Source: Acidobacteriota bacterium (GTDB taxonomy: Bacteria > Acidobacteriota > Thermoanaerobaculia > Multivoradales > JBCCEF01). Taken from it: a DNA stretch of 64,000 bases. The DNA lies in NCBI GenBank assembly GCA_039028635.1, contig JBCCHV010000025.1, forward strand, positions 1 through 64,000, in the 5' to 3' direction. The notes beneath the pieces were generated by a model. The model made no database searches and was not told where the DNA came from. It saw nothing but the letters and a program-made list of their open reading frames with translations. A program made the translations under genes and the position numbers. This document shows, piece by piece, positions 31,258 to 39,731 of this stretch. How positions within the stretch are numbered: position 1 is the stretch's first letter; every line of letters begins with the position of its first letter.

Positions 31258-33114
31258 ATGAGGATGATGACCATCGCAGGAAGAGTCCTGCTCCTCGCGG
31301 TTCTGATCTGGTGTCTGCCCATGACCTTGGCGGCCCAGGAGCCCGACCCCGGCGCGACCGCCGGAACGTCCGTCAGCAGTGCAGAGGTCGACAACCCGAC
31401 CGCCCCGGCGACAGCCCCCGATCCAGCACCAACGGATCCCGCGGCGACGGCGGACCAGGATCCCTCGGTGGTGGGGACGGTGGTGGGTGGCGCCCAGCGG
31501 ACCGCGAGCTCGAGCGTCGGAGCCGTCGGTGAAGCGGTCAGCGAGACCGCCGGCGCGGTCAGCGGCGGCCTCGCCGAGGTCGCCAGCCAGGGCAAGGCCC
31601 AGTGGCGCGAGGTCCTGATGCCGATGGGCCAGCGCTTCGCGGCGGCTTTTCCGTCGGTGGTCAAGGCCATCGCCCTGCTGCTGTTGTTCTGGCTGGTGGC
31701 GCTGCTCGCCGGCGCAGCGGTGCGTAAGGTCCTGAGCTTGACCGACAAGGACGAGAAACTGGCTCGCGATTGGGGCCTCGAAGGCTTCCTCAAGCGCAGC
31801 GACGGTAGCGAGCGCAAAGTCGACGACATCGCGGGCACGGTGGTCAAGTGGATCATTCTGCTCTTCGGCTTCGTCGCCTTCTTCAACGCCCTCGATCTCG
31901 AGCTGGTCGCCAGCCCGCTCCAGAACGTCCTCAACACGGTCACCGGTGCGGTGCCTTCGTTGCTCAAGGCGGCGGTCATCCTACTCGCCTACTGGGCGAT
32001 CGGCAGCGTCGTCAAGCTGGCGGCGACCAAAGGCCTGGGCGCCCTCGGCTTCGACCAGCGCGCCGGCCGCTTCCTGCCGCCACGGGAAATCAAGGGCGAA
32101 ACCGTCGGCCCGAGTGCGCTGGTCGGCCGGCTGCTGTTCTACATCATCCTGCTGCTCGGCATCCTGCCCTTCCTGCAGGCCCTCGGCCAGGAGTCGCTGG
32201 TCGCTCCGCTGCGCGACATGATGGCCAAGGTGCTGGGCTTCATCCCCAACATCGTCGCCGCCCTGATCCTGCTCTTCGTTGGCAAGATCATCGCCACCGT
32301 GGTGCGCGAGATCGTGACCAACTTCCTCGCCGCCACCGGCATCGACGGAGTCGCCGAACGCTTCGGTTTCGGTCAGGGAGAGAAAACCAAGAAGGTCTCG
32401 GAGATCGCCGGTGCGGTCGCCTTCTTCTTCATCATCATCCCGATTCTGGTGGCCGCCGTCGACAGCCTCAAGGTACAGGCCATCTCCGATCCGGTGAAGA
32501 GCACCCTGGAACAGTTGATGGCCGCGATTCCCTTGATCTTCGTCGCCTTGGTGGTGATCGCCGTCGGCTACTACATCGCCCGCGCCGTGCGCGGCTTCGT
32601 CGAGTCGTTCCTCTCCGGTGTCGGCTTCGACGGCCTGCCGAAACGCCTTGGTTTGAGCTTTCTCGAACCGCGCGATGGCGCCATGTCGCTGTCCGCCATC
32701 GGCGGCACCGTGGTGATGGCGGTCATCCTGTTGCTCACCGCCGAGCAGGCCCTCGCCACCCTCGGCCTACACCAGCTCTCGGACCTGGTCGGAGGCCTGC
32801 TGGCGTTCCTGCCGAGCCTGGGAATCGGCCTGGCGGTGATTCTCGCCGCCCTCAGCCTGGGCCACTACGTCTCGGAACTGCTCGGACGGGTCCTGGCGAG
32901 CTCGGCCCATCGCGCGATCGTTCAGGCGGTGGCCAAGTGGGCAATCGTCTTCCTCGGCTTCAGCATGGGCCTGAACCAGCTGGGAGTGGGTCAGGAAATC
33001 ATCGTCATCGCCGTCTCGGCGGTGCTCGGTGGCGCCGCCCTGGCGCTCGGCCTGGCCTTCGGCCTGGGCGGCCGAGAGAAAGCGCGCGAGATCATCGATC
33101 GCGGCAATCTGTAG
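31258..33114 (+). CDS. Large MscS-helix-repeat membrane protein (CmpX-like)
   Basis: This 618-residue protein has a signal-like N-terminus (about residues 5-25), an Ala/Pro/Asp-rich linker, and at least three repeats of a helix pair with a conserved 'ki...v..iiG.fi....l....l..al.' pattern. Examples are VVKWIILLFGFVAFFNALDL, FFIIIPILVAAVDSLK and AKWAIVFLGFSMGLNQLG, each alternating with P-x-hydrophobic helices such as VPSLLKAAVILLAYWAIGSVVK. It ends with the pore-like GGAALALGLAFGLGGREKA. These are the conserved TM helix repeats of CmpX-type proteins. It lacks a MscS beta domain. The ATG at 31258 has GGAGG upstream. Confidence 0.82.
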   Translation: MRMMTIAGRVLLLAVLIWCLPMTLAAQEPDPGATAGTSVSSAEVDNPTAPATAPDPAPTDPAATADQDPSVVGTVVGGAQRTASSSVGAVGEAVSETAGAVSGGLAEVASQGKAQWREVLMPMGQRFAAAFPSVVKAIALLLLFWLVALLAGAAVRKVLSLTDKDEKLARDWGLEGFLKRSDGSERKVDDIAGTVVKWIILLFGFVAFFNALDLELVASPLQNVLNTVTGAVPSLLKAAVILLAYWAIGSVVKLAATKGLGALGFDQRAGRFLPPREIKGETVGPSALVGRLLFYIILLLGILPFLQALGQESLVAPLRDMMAKVLGFIPNIVAALILLFVGKIIATVVREIVTNFLAATGIDGVAERFGFGQGEKTKKVSEIAGAVAFFFIIIPILVAAVDSLKVQAISDPVKSTLEQLMAAIPLIFVALVVIAVGYYIARAVRGFVESFLSGVGFDGLPKRLGLSFLEPRDGAMSLSAIGGTVVMAVILLLTAEQALATLGLHQLSDLVGGLLAFLPSLGIGLAVILAALSLGHYVSELLGRVLASSAHRAIVQAVAKWAIVFLGFSMGLNQLGVGQEIIVIAVSAVLGGAALALGLAFGLGGREKAREIIDRGNL

Positions 33115-33122
33115 GGCTATCG

Positions 33123-33184
33123 GGGGCTCTCGAGAGTCCCCGGTGGTCGCATATCGAACAGCCCTCGGGAAACCGAGGGCTGTT
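33123..33184. terminator. Tandem hairpins downstream of the CmpX-like gene
   Basis: A first hairpin (33123-33141) centres on CTCTCGAGAG with flanking G/C runs. A second one (33157-33184) is a perfect 12-bp stem (AACAGCCCTCGG with its complement) closed by a GAAA tetraloop. Both lie between convergent genes ending at 33114 and 33202. The second stem ends in TGTT, giving a modest U-run on the plus strand. Confidence 0.7.
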
Positions 33185-33201
33185 GCCTTCGCGGCTCTGG
33201 T

Positions 33202-34188
33202 TCAGGTCGCGACCTGGCCCGAGAGGCGGCCGACGGCGGCCAGACGCGGAGCGATCTCGGAAGGCGGCGCCCAGCCCGAGGCCGACTCGAGGCGGTCACC
33301 GAAGAAGACCAGCGAAACTCGCTCGTTGACGGCGATCGGTACCACCATCACGCCGGTCGGGCGGCGGCCGAGCCACTGCGACAGGGCGCCGTGTACCGGC
33401 GACGGATCGAGCGGCCCCCAGAAGGGTATCTTCTCCGCCACCACCCGGCGCAACACGGAGGGCTCCTGCAGCGAGACCCTGAGCTCCCGAACGCGATCAT
33501 CGCCCCCTTCGATCCCGCGCTGGCCGACGCCTCGCAGCTCCCCTCCAACGCGCTGAAAGAGCAAGCAGCGCTGAAAGACGTCGGCTCCGACCTCGAGAAT
33601 TCGCGAGCTCATCTCGGCCGTCACCTCGGTACCGGCCAGCTCCTGGCGCAAAATGCCGAGGGTCGCCCCCGGCTCTTGTCGGCTGCTGCGCAGGCGGTCC
33701 ATCACCCGCTCCACGATCTCGTCCGTCGGCAGGCCTTCGGCGACCACGAAGTCGGTCAGATCGACCCCCATCTCGCCGCGTTCCGGGATTTCCAGGGGCT
33801 CGAACTTGAACAGGCCGTCGCTCCACTGGAACATTACGGCGAGGGTCTGCTCGACCTGCTCCCGCAGCACCGACAGCACGGTCGCTTCGTCGATCACCCC
33901 CATCTCCAGGAGCAGACTTCCGAGGCGCTGCTCTTCGAGCGCCGTGCTCTGCCGAACCAGCGCCTCTTGCAGGATCTCCCGGCTGACCAGACCCCGCATC
34001 AGCAGGATCGAGCCGAAGGTCTCGCGCGCCGCATTGGTCGCGGAGTAGATGATCTGTCCATCGCGGAACACCAGCAGGCCTTGATCCTCGGCCCGACGGA
34101 TCAACAACTTACCGGAGAAACCGTTGGTGGCAACGAGCTGCAGCAGGTGCGGTAGCGCGACTTGCGCAAGACTTCCCGAGAGGCTCAT
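33202..34188 (-). CDS. DUF4388 (PATAN-like) domain protein
   Basis: This 328-residue cytoplasmic protein starts with the DUF4388 signature: LSGSLAQVALPHLLQLVATNGFSGKLLI, then GLLVFRDGQIIYSATN and FGSILLMRGLVSREILQEAL. A second helical region (about 90-160) with LGSLLLEMGVIDEATVLSVL and FQWSDGLFKFEP resembles the continuation often seen after DUF4388. The C-terminal 120 residues are unassigned. In Myxococcota and Acidobacteria such proteins act in signalling linked to motility or development, often beside receiver domains, but no kinase is adjacent here. A strong AGGGAGGG precedes the ATG. Confidence 0.8.
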   Translation of the reverse strand: MSLSGSLAQVALPHLLQLVATNGFSGKLLIRRAEDQGLLVFRDGQIIYSATNAARETFGSILLMRGLVSREILQEALVRQSTALEEQRLGSLLLEMGVIDEATVLSVLREQVEQTLAVMFQWSDGLFKFEPLEIPERGEMGVDLTDFVVAEGLPTDEIVERVMDRLRSSRQEPGATLGILRQELAGTEVTAEMSSRILEVGADVFQRCLLFQRVGGELRGVGQRGIEGGDDRVRELRVSLQEPSVLRRVVAEKIPFWGPLDPSPVHGALSQWLGRRPTGVMVVPIAVNERVSLVFFGDRLESASGWAPPSEIAPRLAAVGRLSGQVAT

Positions 34189-34571
34189 GACACCCTCCCT
34201 AATTCCCCATTCAACAGACCAAGACCCAGCGGTGCTCAAGGTAGAACGACCTTCAAAAGAATTCTGATCATAGCGATCCACAAAGTCACAGCTCAAGGCC
34301 TCTAAGAATTCCCGCACACCCTAATCAATCCTCGGGGGCCAAAAGACAAATCGCGCAGCTTTCCCACCGAGGACAAAATATGCATAATCATCTCTAAGTT
34401 GAAACGTATAGCCGCCACCACAACCCAGGCTGCCAACAGCCCGAGATGAAAGCCCCGCGGGTCAAGCCCATGGGTCCTCCGGCGCGCCGCCAAGGCGAGT
34501 CGAGGAGGCGATGCCGACCCTCACCACCGGCTGTTAATGTACGGCGCTCGATATCGTCCGACACCGAAGCC
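34189..34571. other. Intergenic region upstream of proB
   Basis: The 383 bases between the divergent DUF4388 and proB starts contain no supported gene. Bases about 34360-34415 are AT-rich and likely hold a promoter, but no confident -35/-10 pair was identified. No hairpin stands out. The proB start itself has no good ribosome binding site. Confidence 0.45.
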
Positions 34572-35723
34572 ATGCCCAACCGATCCTCCAGCACCGATCG
34601 GCCGACCGTCGCCCGCTCGCGCCGCACCGTCATCAAGCTCGGAACCAGGGTCCTGACGGATGACGACGGCCGGCTGGTGCAGAGCCGGCTGCTGGCGGTC
34701 GCCGAAGCGGTCGCCACCCTCCTCGACCGCGGCACCGACGTCCTGTTGGTGAGCTCCGGCGCCGTCGGCCTGGGCAAGGACATGCTCGGCCTCGAATATG
34801 TCCCGGAAGAGCTCAAGGAGCGCCAGGCTTGCGCCGCCGTTGGCCAGAGCCGGTTGATGTCCCTGTGGCGGGAAGGCTTCGCCCATCTCGGCCACACCTG
34901 TGGCCAGGTCCTGCTGACCCAGAGCGACTTTCAAGACCGACCGCGCTACCTCAACCTGCGCAACACGCTCAACACGCTGCTGCGCTGGGGAGTGATCCCG
35001 GTGATCAACGAAAACGACGCCGTGTCGACGGAAGAGCTGGCCTTCCTGGCCGGCGCCCGGCGGCGCGTCTTCGGCGACAACGACAAGCTCTCGGCGCTGG
35101 TCGCCACCGACCTCGACGCCGATCTGCTGGTGCTGTTGACGGACGTCGCCGGTGTCTTCGAGCGCGACCCTCGCCGAGACCCGGAGGCCCCGCTGCTCGC
35201 CTGCATCGACGACCCCGAGAGGCTGACCGCCGAGGCCGGCGACAGCGGCTCGGAGATCGGCCGCGGCGGCATGCGCAGCAAGGTCGAAGCGGCGACCATC
35301 GCCAGCCGCGGCGGCTGCGATGCGGTGATCGCTTCCGGCAAAGACCTGATGGCGCTGCCGAAGGTGCTGCGGGGTGAGAGTGAAGGCACTTGGTTTCCGG
35401 CCCGGCCGGGCCTCGCCGCCCGGCGCCGCTGGATCGCCTTCGCGGTCGCGCCGCGCGGCATTCTGCGCCTCGATCCCGGTGCCATCGATGCGGTACGCCA
35501 TCGCGGCGCTTCGCTCCTCGCCGCCGGAGTCCACGCCGTCGAGGGAGCCTTCGAGCGCGGCGACGTCGTCGAGCTGCGCGCCGCCGACGATTCTCTGATC
35601 GGCCGCGGCATGGTGTTCTGCGATGCGCGGACGGCCCGGCGCTGGTGTGCCGGCGACCCGCCCGACGGTATCCGCAATCACGATGCCCTCATCCATCGCC
35701 GTCACCTCGCCCTCGAGAGCTGA
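34572..35723 (+). CDS. proB: Glutamate 5-kinase
   Basis: This 383-residue enzyme catalyses the first step of proline biosynthesis, phosphorylating the gamma-carboxylate of glutamate. The amino-acid-kinase domain (about 15-265) shows VIKLGTRVLT, LLVSSGAVGLGKDMLG, PVINENDAVSTEE, FGDNDKLSALVA and SEIGRGGMRSKVEAA. A C-terminal PUA domain (about 280-365) is marked by GAIDAVRHRGASLLAAGV. The ATG at 34572 is chosen because the frame upstream is not family-like. proA follows 34 bases downstream, forming a proBA operon. Confidence 0.93.
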   Translation: MPNRSSSTDRPTVARSRRTVIKLGTRVLTDDDGRLVQSRLLAVAEAVATLLDRGTDVLLVSSGAVGLGKDMLGLEYVPEELKERQACAAVGQSRLMSLWREGFAHLGHTCGQVLLTQSDFQDRPRYLNLRNTLNTLLRWGVIPVINENDAVSTEELAFLAGARRRVFGDNDKLSALVATDLDADLLVLLTDVAGVFERDPRRDPEAPLLACIDDPERLTAEAGDSGSEIGRGGMRSKVEAATIASRGGCDAVIASGKDLMALPKVLRGESEGTWFPARPGLAARRRWIAFAVAPRGILRLDPGAIDAVRHRGASLLAAGVHAVEGAFERGDVVELRAADDSLIGRGMVFCDARTARRWCAGDPPDGIRNHDALIHRRHLALES

Positions 35724-35757
35724 CGCCCGAATTTCCCGAGTCCCGGAGAGCCATGCC

Positions 35758-37047
35758 GTGAGCCCAGACCTCGCATCCCTCGCCCAAGCCGTTCGGCAGG
35801 CCCAACGCCAGCTCGGCAGCGCCGCCGGTGAGCGGCGCAGCGCCGTGCTCCACCGCCTTTCCCAGTTGCTCGACGAGCGCGCCGACGACCTGCTGGCAGC
35901 CAACCGCCGCGACCTCGAGGCGGCACGCCGGCGCAACCTGGCGGCCCCCCTCCTCGGGCGTCTCGCCCTCGATGGCGACAAGCTCGCCACCCTGCGCGAA
36001 GGCATCGCGGAGCTCGCTGACCAGGACGATCCCATCGGCCAGCCGGTACGGCGCACGGAGCTCGACGATGGACTGGTGTTGCGTCAGGTGAAAAGCCCCC
36101 TCGGAGTCCTCCTGATCATCTTCGAGAGTCGACCCGACGCGGTCATCCAGATCGGTTCTCTGGCGCTGCGCTCGGGCAACGGGGTGATCCTCAAGGGCGG
36201 CTCCGAAGCGGTGCATTCGAACCGCGCCCTGATCGCCTGCCTGCGCGCCGCCCTCGAAGCGGAGGGACTGTCACCGGAGGCGATCTGCGGCGTCGAGGGG
36301 CGCGAAGCGGTGCATCAGCTCCTCGAGCTCGACAGCCTGATCGACCTGGTGATTCCCCGTGGCTCGGCGGCGCTGGTGCGCTCGATCCAGGAGAGCAGCC
36401 GGATTCCGGTGTTGGGTCACGCCGACGGCATCTGCCACCTCTACCTCGACGCCTCCGCCGACGTCGCCATGGCGACCCGCCTCGCCCTCGACGGCAAGTG
36501 CGGCTATCCGAGCGCCTGCAATGCCACCGAGACCCTGCTCGTCCACCGCGACTTCCTGCCGCGCCTGGGAGCGGTGGGCTCGGCCCTCGCGGCGGCCGGC
36601 GTCACCCTGCGCGCCGACGGCGAAGCCAAGGCCCATCTGGAGAGCGCCGAGGATGCCAGCGCCGACGACTGGGGAACCGAGTTCGGCGATCTCACCCTGG
36701 CGGTGCGCACCGTCTCGGACCTCGACGAGGCGATCGAGCACATCCATCGCCACGGCAGCGCCCACACCGAGGCCATCGTCACCGCCGATCCCGACCAGGC
36801 CAGCCGCTTCCTCGAGCGCGTCGACGCCGCCTCCGTGTTCGTCAACGCCAGCACCCGCTTCGCCGACGGCTACCGCTACGGCCTGGGGGCCGAGGTCGGG
36901 ATCAGCACCAGCCGCATCCACGCCCGCGGCCCGGTCGGCGTCGAAGGGCTGTTGACCACTCGCTGGCTGCTCGAAGGCCAGGGCCAGACCGCCGGCGACT
37001 ACGGCGCCGGCAAGCGCGCCTTCCGCCACCGGCCACTGCCGCTCTGA
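35758..37047 (+). CDS. proA: Gamma-glutamyl phosphate reductase
   Basis: This is a 429-residue enzyme, the second in proline synthesis, reducing gamma-glutamyl phosphate to glutamate semialdehyde with NADPH. Family signatures are PLGVLLIIFESRPDAVIQIGSLALRSGNGVILKGGSEA, IPVLGHADGICHLYLDA, the catalytic Cys in YPSACNATETLLVH, and the C-terminal TRFADGYRYGLGAEVGISTSRIHARGPVG. The GTG start at 35758 has CGGAG nine bases upstream. The gene ends three bases before the convergent peptidase stop. Confidence 0.94.
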   Translation: MSPDLASLAQAVRQAQRQLGSAAGERRSAVLHRLSQLLDERADDLLAANRRDLEAARRRNLAAPLLGRLALDGDKLATLREGIAELADQDDPIGQPVRRTELDDGLVLRQVKSPLGVLLIIFESRPDAVIQIGSLALRSGNGVILKGGSEAVHSNRALIACLRAALEAEGLSPEAICGVEGREAVHQLLELDSLIDLVIPRGSAALVRSIQESSRIPVLGHADGICHLYLDASADVAMATRLALDGKCGYPSACNATETLLVHRDFLPRLGAVGSALAAAGVTLRADGEAKAHLESAEDASADDWGTEFGDLTLAVRTVSDLDEAIEHIHRHGSAHTEAIVTADPDQASRFLERVDAASVFVNASTRFADGYRYGLGAEVGISTSRIHARGPVGVEGLLTTRWLLEGQGQTAGDYGAGKRAFRHRPLPL

Positions 37048-37050
37048 TCC

Positions 37051-39639
37051 CTAACGCCAGGGGGCTGTCGAGTCGACCAGCGGAGCGAGGAAAAGGGCGT
37101 TGAGGTAGAGGCGATTGGTGCCGTACCAGAAGCCTCGGAAGTTGGCCGAGTCACTCATTCGCACCACCACGCCGCGCCCCAACCGGGTGGCCACCACCGC
37201 CGCACTTCCGGCGATCTGGTTGCGCCGCTGGCGCGAGGCATAGCCCGCCAGCAGTGGCGACTCGCTGTAGCGGGCCACCGTCGAGTAGGCGTCGGCCGGC
37301 GGCCGCAGCACATGGGTCGTGGTCCGGAAGCTGGGCAACATGGCGTTGCGGAAACCGAAGGCGAGGGGATGGGTGAGATCGAGCTCGGTGGCGAAGATCG
37401 CACCGCTGATCTGCTCCGCCTGCCGATCGCGGTCGTAGTCACCGTAGGGGCGACGCCCCTCGCCGACATTGCCGGCCACCGCCGCCTCCTGCTCGTCGAG
37501 CTCGAGGAGCTGGCTGCCGGCCCAGCGCGCCGCCCGCCGGGTGGCGACCACGATGCCGCCGCGCCGCACCCAGCGCCGGATCGCCTCGACGGTTTCCTCC
37601 GGGAGCCGTTTGTAGTCGCCGTCGACCATCAGCAGATGGGTGTAACGATCGAGATCGACGCCGGTGAGCCGCGACCCTTCGACCAGCGGCAGCTCGACGC
37701 CGGTGCGGTGGTCGAGAAGATGCCAGATCTCCCCCGCCTCGTAGGCCGCCACGCCGGGGCCGACCAGCAGCAGCGGCTTGGGCTGACGCAGCACCTGCGA
37801 GCTCGGGCTCCCGAGATCGATACCGGCCGCCGTCAGGCCGCTCGAGACCCGGTCCACGGGCACGCCGTAGCGGCGACCGACTTCGGCCAGCCGGGGTCCC
37901 AGGGAAGCTTCGGCTCCCGCCGTTGGAATCACCACGGTGCCGGCCGCGAAGGCGCGGCGTCCGCGGGCGGTCTCGACCTCGAAGGGCTTCTCGGCGACCC
38001 GCAGACCGACGCCCTCGCGCAGCAGCTCATAGACCGCTCGCGGCGCATAGTAGGCCGACCAGTCGAGCAGGTAGGCATAGGGCTCGGCCGACGCAGGCTC
38101 GAGCTCGAAGGCCGGCTGAGAGCTCTCTGCGACCTTCGCCGCCAGCAGATCCGCGGCCAGATCTCGCCGCGGCACCTCGGCGGAGCGCAACCCGAAGGCC
38201 AGCGGAAGGGTCCAGGCCGAGACGTCGTAGAAGGTCGAGTCGACGAACTCTTGGCGCCGCTCGAAGAGGGTCTTGACCAAGCGGTACTGACGCTGTTCGA
38301 CAGGCACGACGAAAGAGTCCGCCGGTGAGAAAGTCTCTCCCCGCAAGCTCACGGAACGACCGAGTCGGTGCACCTCGACGCCGTGCTGCAGAAGAATCTC
38401 CACCAGGTGGTGGCCGCGAGCGACATCGCCATCGTGGGACAAGACATAGGCCGCCACCTCATCCTGTCGGGCCAACTGCAGAGCCGAGCGATCGAACTCG
38501 CGGCGATAGTCCAGCAGGGCGGTGCCCTTGGCCTGGGCCGCCGCGATCATCGACAGGGAGGTCAAGAACTGGTTGTGCACCGCCTCCGGAAAGGTCAGCG
38601 GTCCGCGGGAGGTATCGCGCTGATGCCCGCGCACGGTGGCCTGCTCGAAGAGCACACCGACCCCGCCGATGAGGTCCGGATAGGTCGAGCCCTTGCCGGG
38701 ATAGAAGTCGTCGAAGGTCTCCTCGGTGAAGTAGAGGCGACCGAAGCGATCGAGGGCGGCGGCGTGAAAGGTGGCGATCTCGCGGGTGAGCTCGAGATTT
38801 CGATCCGGGGTCAGGGGGTTCTGCCGCGTCGGCACTCCCGGCTGGAAGAAATAAGTGCTGTCGGCACCCATCTCGTGGTAGTCGCCGGAGAGGTCCGGTC
38901 GCCAGCGCTGCACCGTGCGGACGCGAGCCCGCGACTCCGGGTGCTGCAGCAGGAGCCAGTCGCGATTGAGGTCGAACCAGTAGTGGTTGGTGCGACCGCC
39001 GGGCCAGACCTCGAGGTGCTCGCGATGGAAGCGGTCGCCGACCGTTTGGCGACCGCGATGCATGTTGGCCCACTGCGCAAAGCGGCCGAGGCCGTCGGGA
39101 TTCAGGCAGGGATCGATCAGGATGATCACTTCGTCGAGCAGGCGATCGATCTCCTCGCCCTGCGCCGCCGCCAGGTGGTAGGCCACCAACAGCGAGGCGT
39201 TCGACCCACTGGCCTCGTTACCGTGGATGCTGTAGCCCAGCCAAAGCACCGCCGGAGCGCCCTTCGGCGGCCCTCCGGGCGCCAGTCGGGCCTGCCGGAT
39301 CTCCTCGAGGCGGGCGTGGTTGCGCGGCGACGTGATGGTGAGCAGAATCTGCGGTCGCCCTTCGTGGCTGTAGCCCTGGGTCTCGACCGTCATGCGGTCG
39401 GAACCCGCCGCGAGGCGCGTCAGGTAGTGCACCAGGGCATCGTGACGGACGTGCCAGGTGCCGACCTCCCAGCCGAGGTGGGATGCCGGGGTCGGCACCT
39501 CGGGATCGTAAGCCTGCCCGGCCGGCAGGTACTGGAAAGTCGCCGAGGCGGCCAGTCCGCGAGCCGGTTCGTCGGCGAAGGCCGGGACCAGCGACAGACA
39601 GAGTCCGAGGGCGAGCATCAGGGCGAATCGATTCTTCAT
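37051..39639 (-). CDS. M14 family zinc carboxypeptidase, exported
   Basis: This 862-residue protein has a signal peptide (about residues 1-22). The M14 domain (about 60-370) has zinc ligands in H-G-N-E-A-S-G (His and Glu near 138-141) and D-Y-H-E-M-G (His near 256), with DPCLNPDGLGRFAQWAN and HYWFDLNRDW, the usual substrate-binding Arg/Asn region. The remaining half contains a DJ-1/GATase-like segment (LLMVDGDYKRLPEETVEAIRRWVRRGGIVV). This large exported architecture is common in Acidobacteria and Bacteroidota. It probably removes C-terminal residues from environmental peptides. Confidence 0.88.
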   Translation of the reverse strand: MKNRFALMLALGLCLSLVPAFADEPARGLAASATFQYLPAGQAYDPEVPTPASHLGWEVGTWHVRHDALVHYLTRLAAGSDRMTVETQGYSHEGRPQILLTITSPRNHARLEEIRQARLAPGGPPKGAPAVLWLGYSIHGNEASGSNASLLVAYHLAAAQGEEIDRLLDEVIILIDPCLNPDGLGRFAQWANMHRGRQTVGDRFHREHLEVWPGGRTNHYWFDLNRDWLLLQHPESRARVRTVQRWRPDLSGDYHEMGADSTYFFQPGVPTRQNPLTPDRNLELTREIATFHAAALDRFGRLYFTEETFDDFYPGKGSTYPDLIGGVGVLFEQATVRGHQRDTSRGPLTFPEAVHNQFLTSLSMIAAAQAKGTALLDYRREFDRSALQLARQDEVAAYVLSHDGDVARGHHLVEILLQHGVEVHRLGRSVSLRGETFSPADSFVVPVEQRQYRLVKTLFERRQEFVDSTFYDVSAWTLPLAFGLRSAEVPRRDLAADLLAAKVAESSQPAFELEPASAEPYAYLLDWSAYYAPRAVYELLREGVGLRVAEKPFEVETARGRRAFAAGTVVIPTAGAEASLGPRLAEVGRRYGVPVDRVSSGLTAAGIDLGSPSSQVLRQPKPLLLVGPGVAAYEAGEIWHLLDHRTGVELPLVEGSRLTGVDLDRYTHLLMVDGDYKRLPEETVEAIRRWVRRGGIVVATRRAARWAGSQLLELDEQEAAVAGNVGEGRRPYGDYDRDRQAEQISGAIFATELDLTHPLAFGFRNAMLPSFRTTTHVLRPPADAYSTVARYSESPLLAGYASRQRRNQIAGSAAVVATRLGRGVVVRMSDSANFRGFWYGTNRLYLNALFLAPLVDSTAPWR

Positions 39640-39731
39640 GGGTGTCTCCCGGTAGGCGCCGGAATCGTACCAGCGACCGCCACACTGCGCGGCTATCAGC
39701 CTTTAGGCCCCTGAAAACAAACTGCCGGCCG

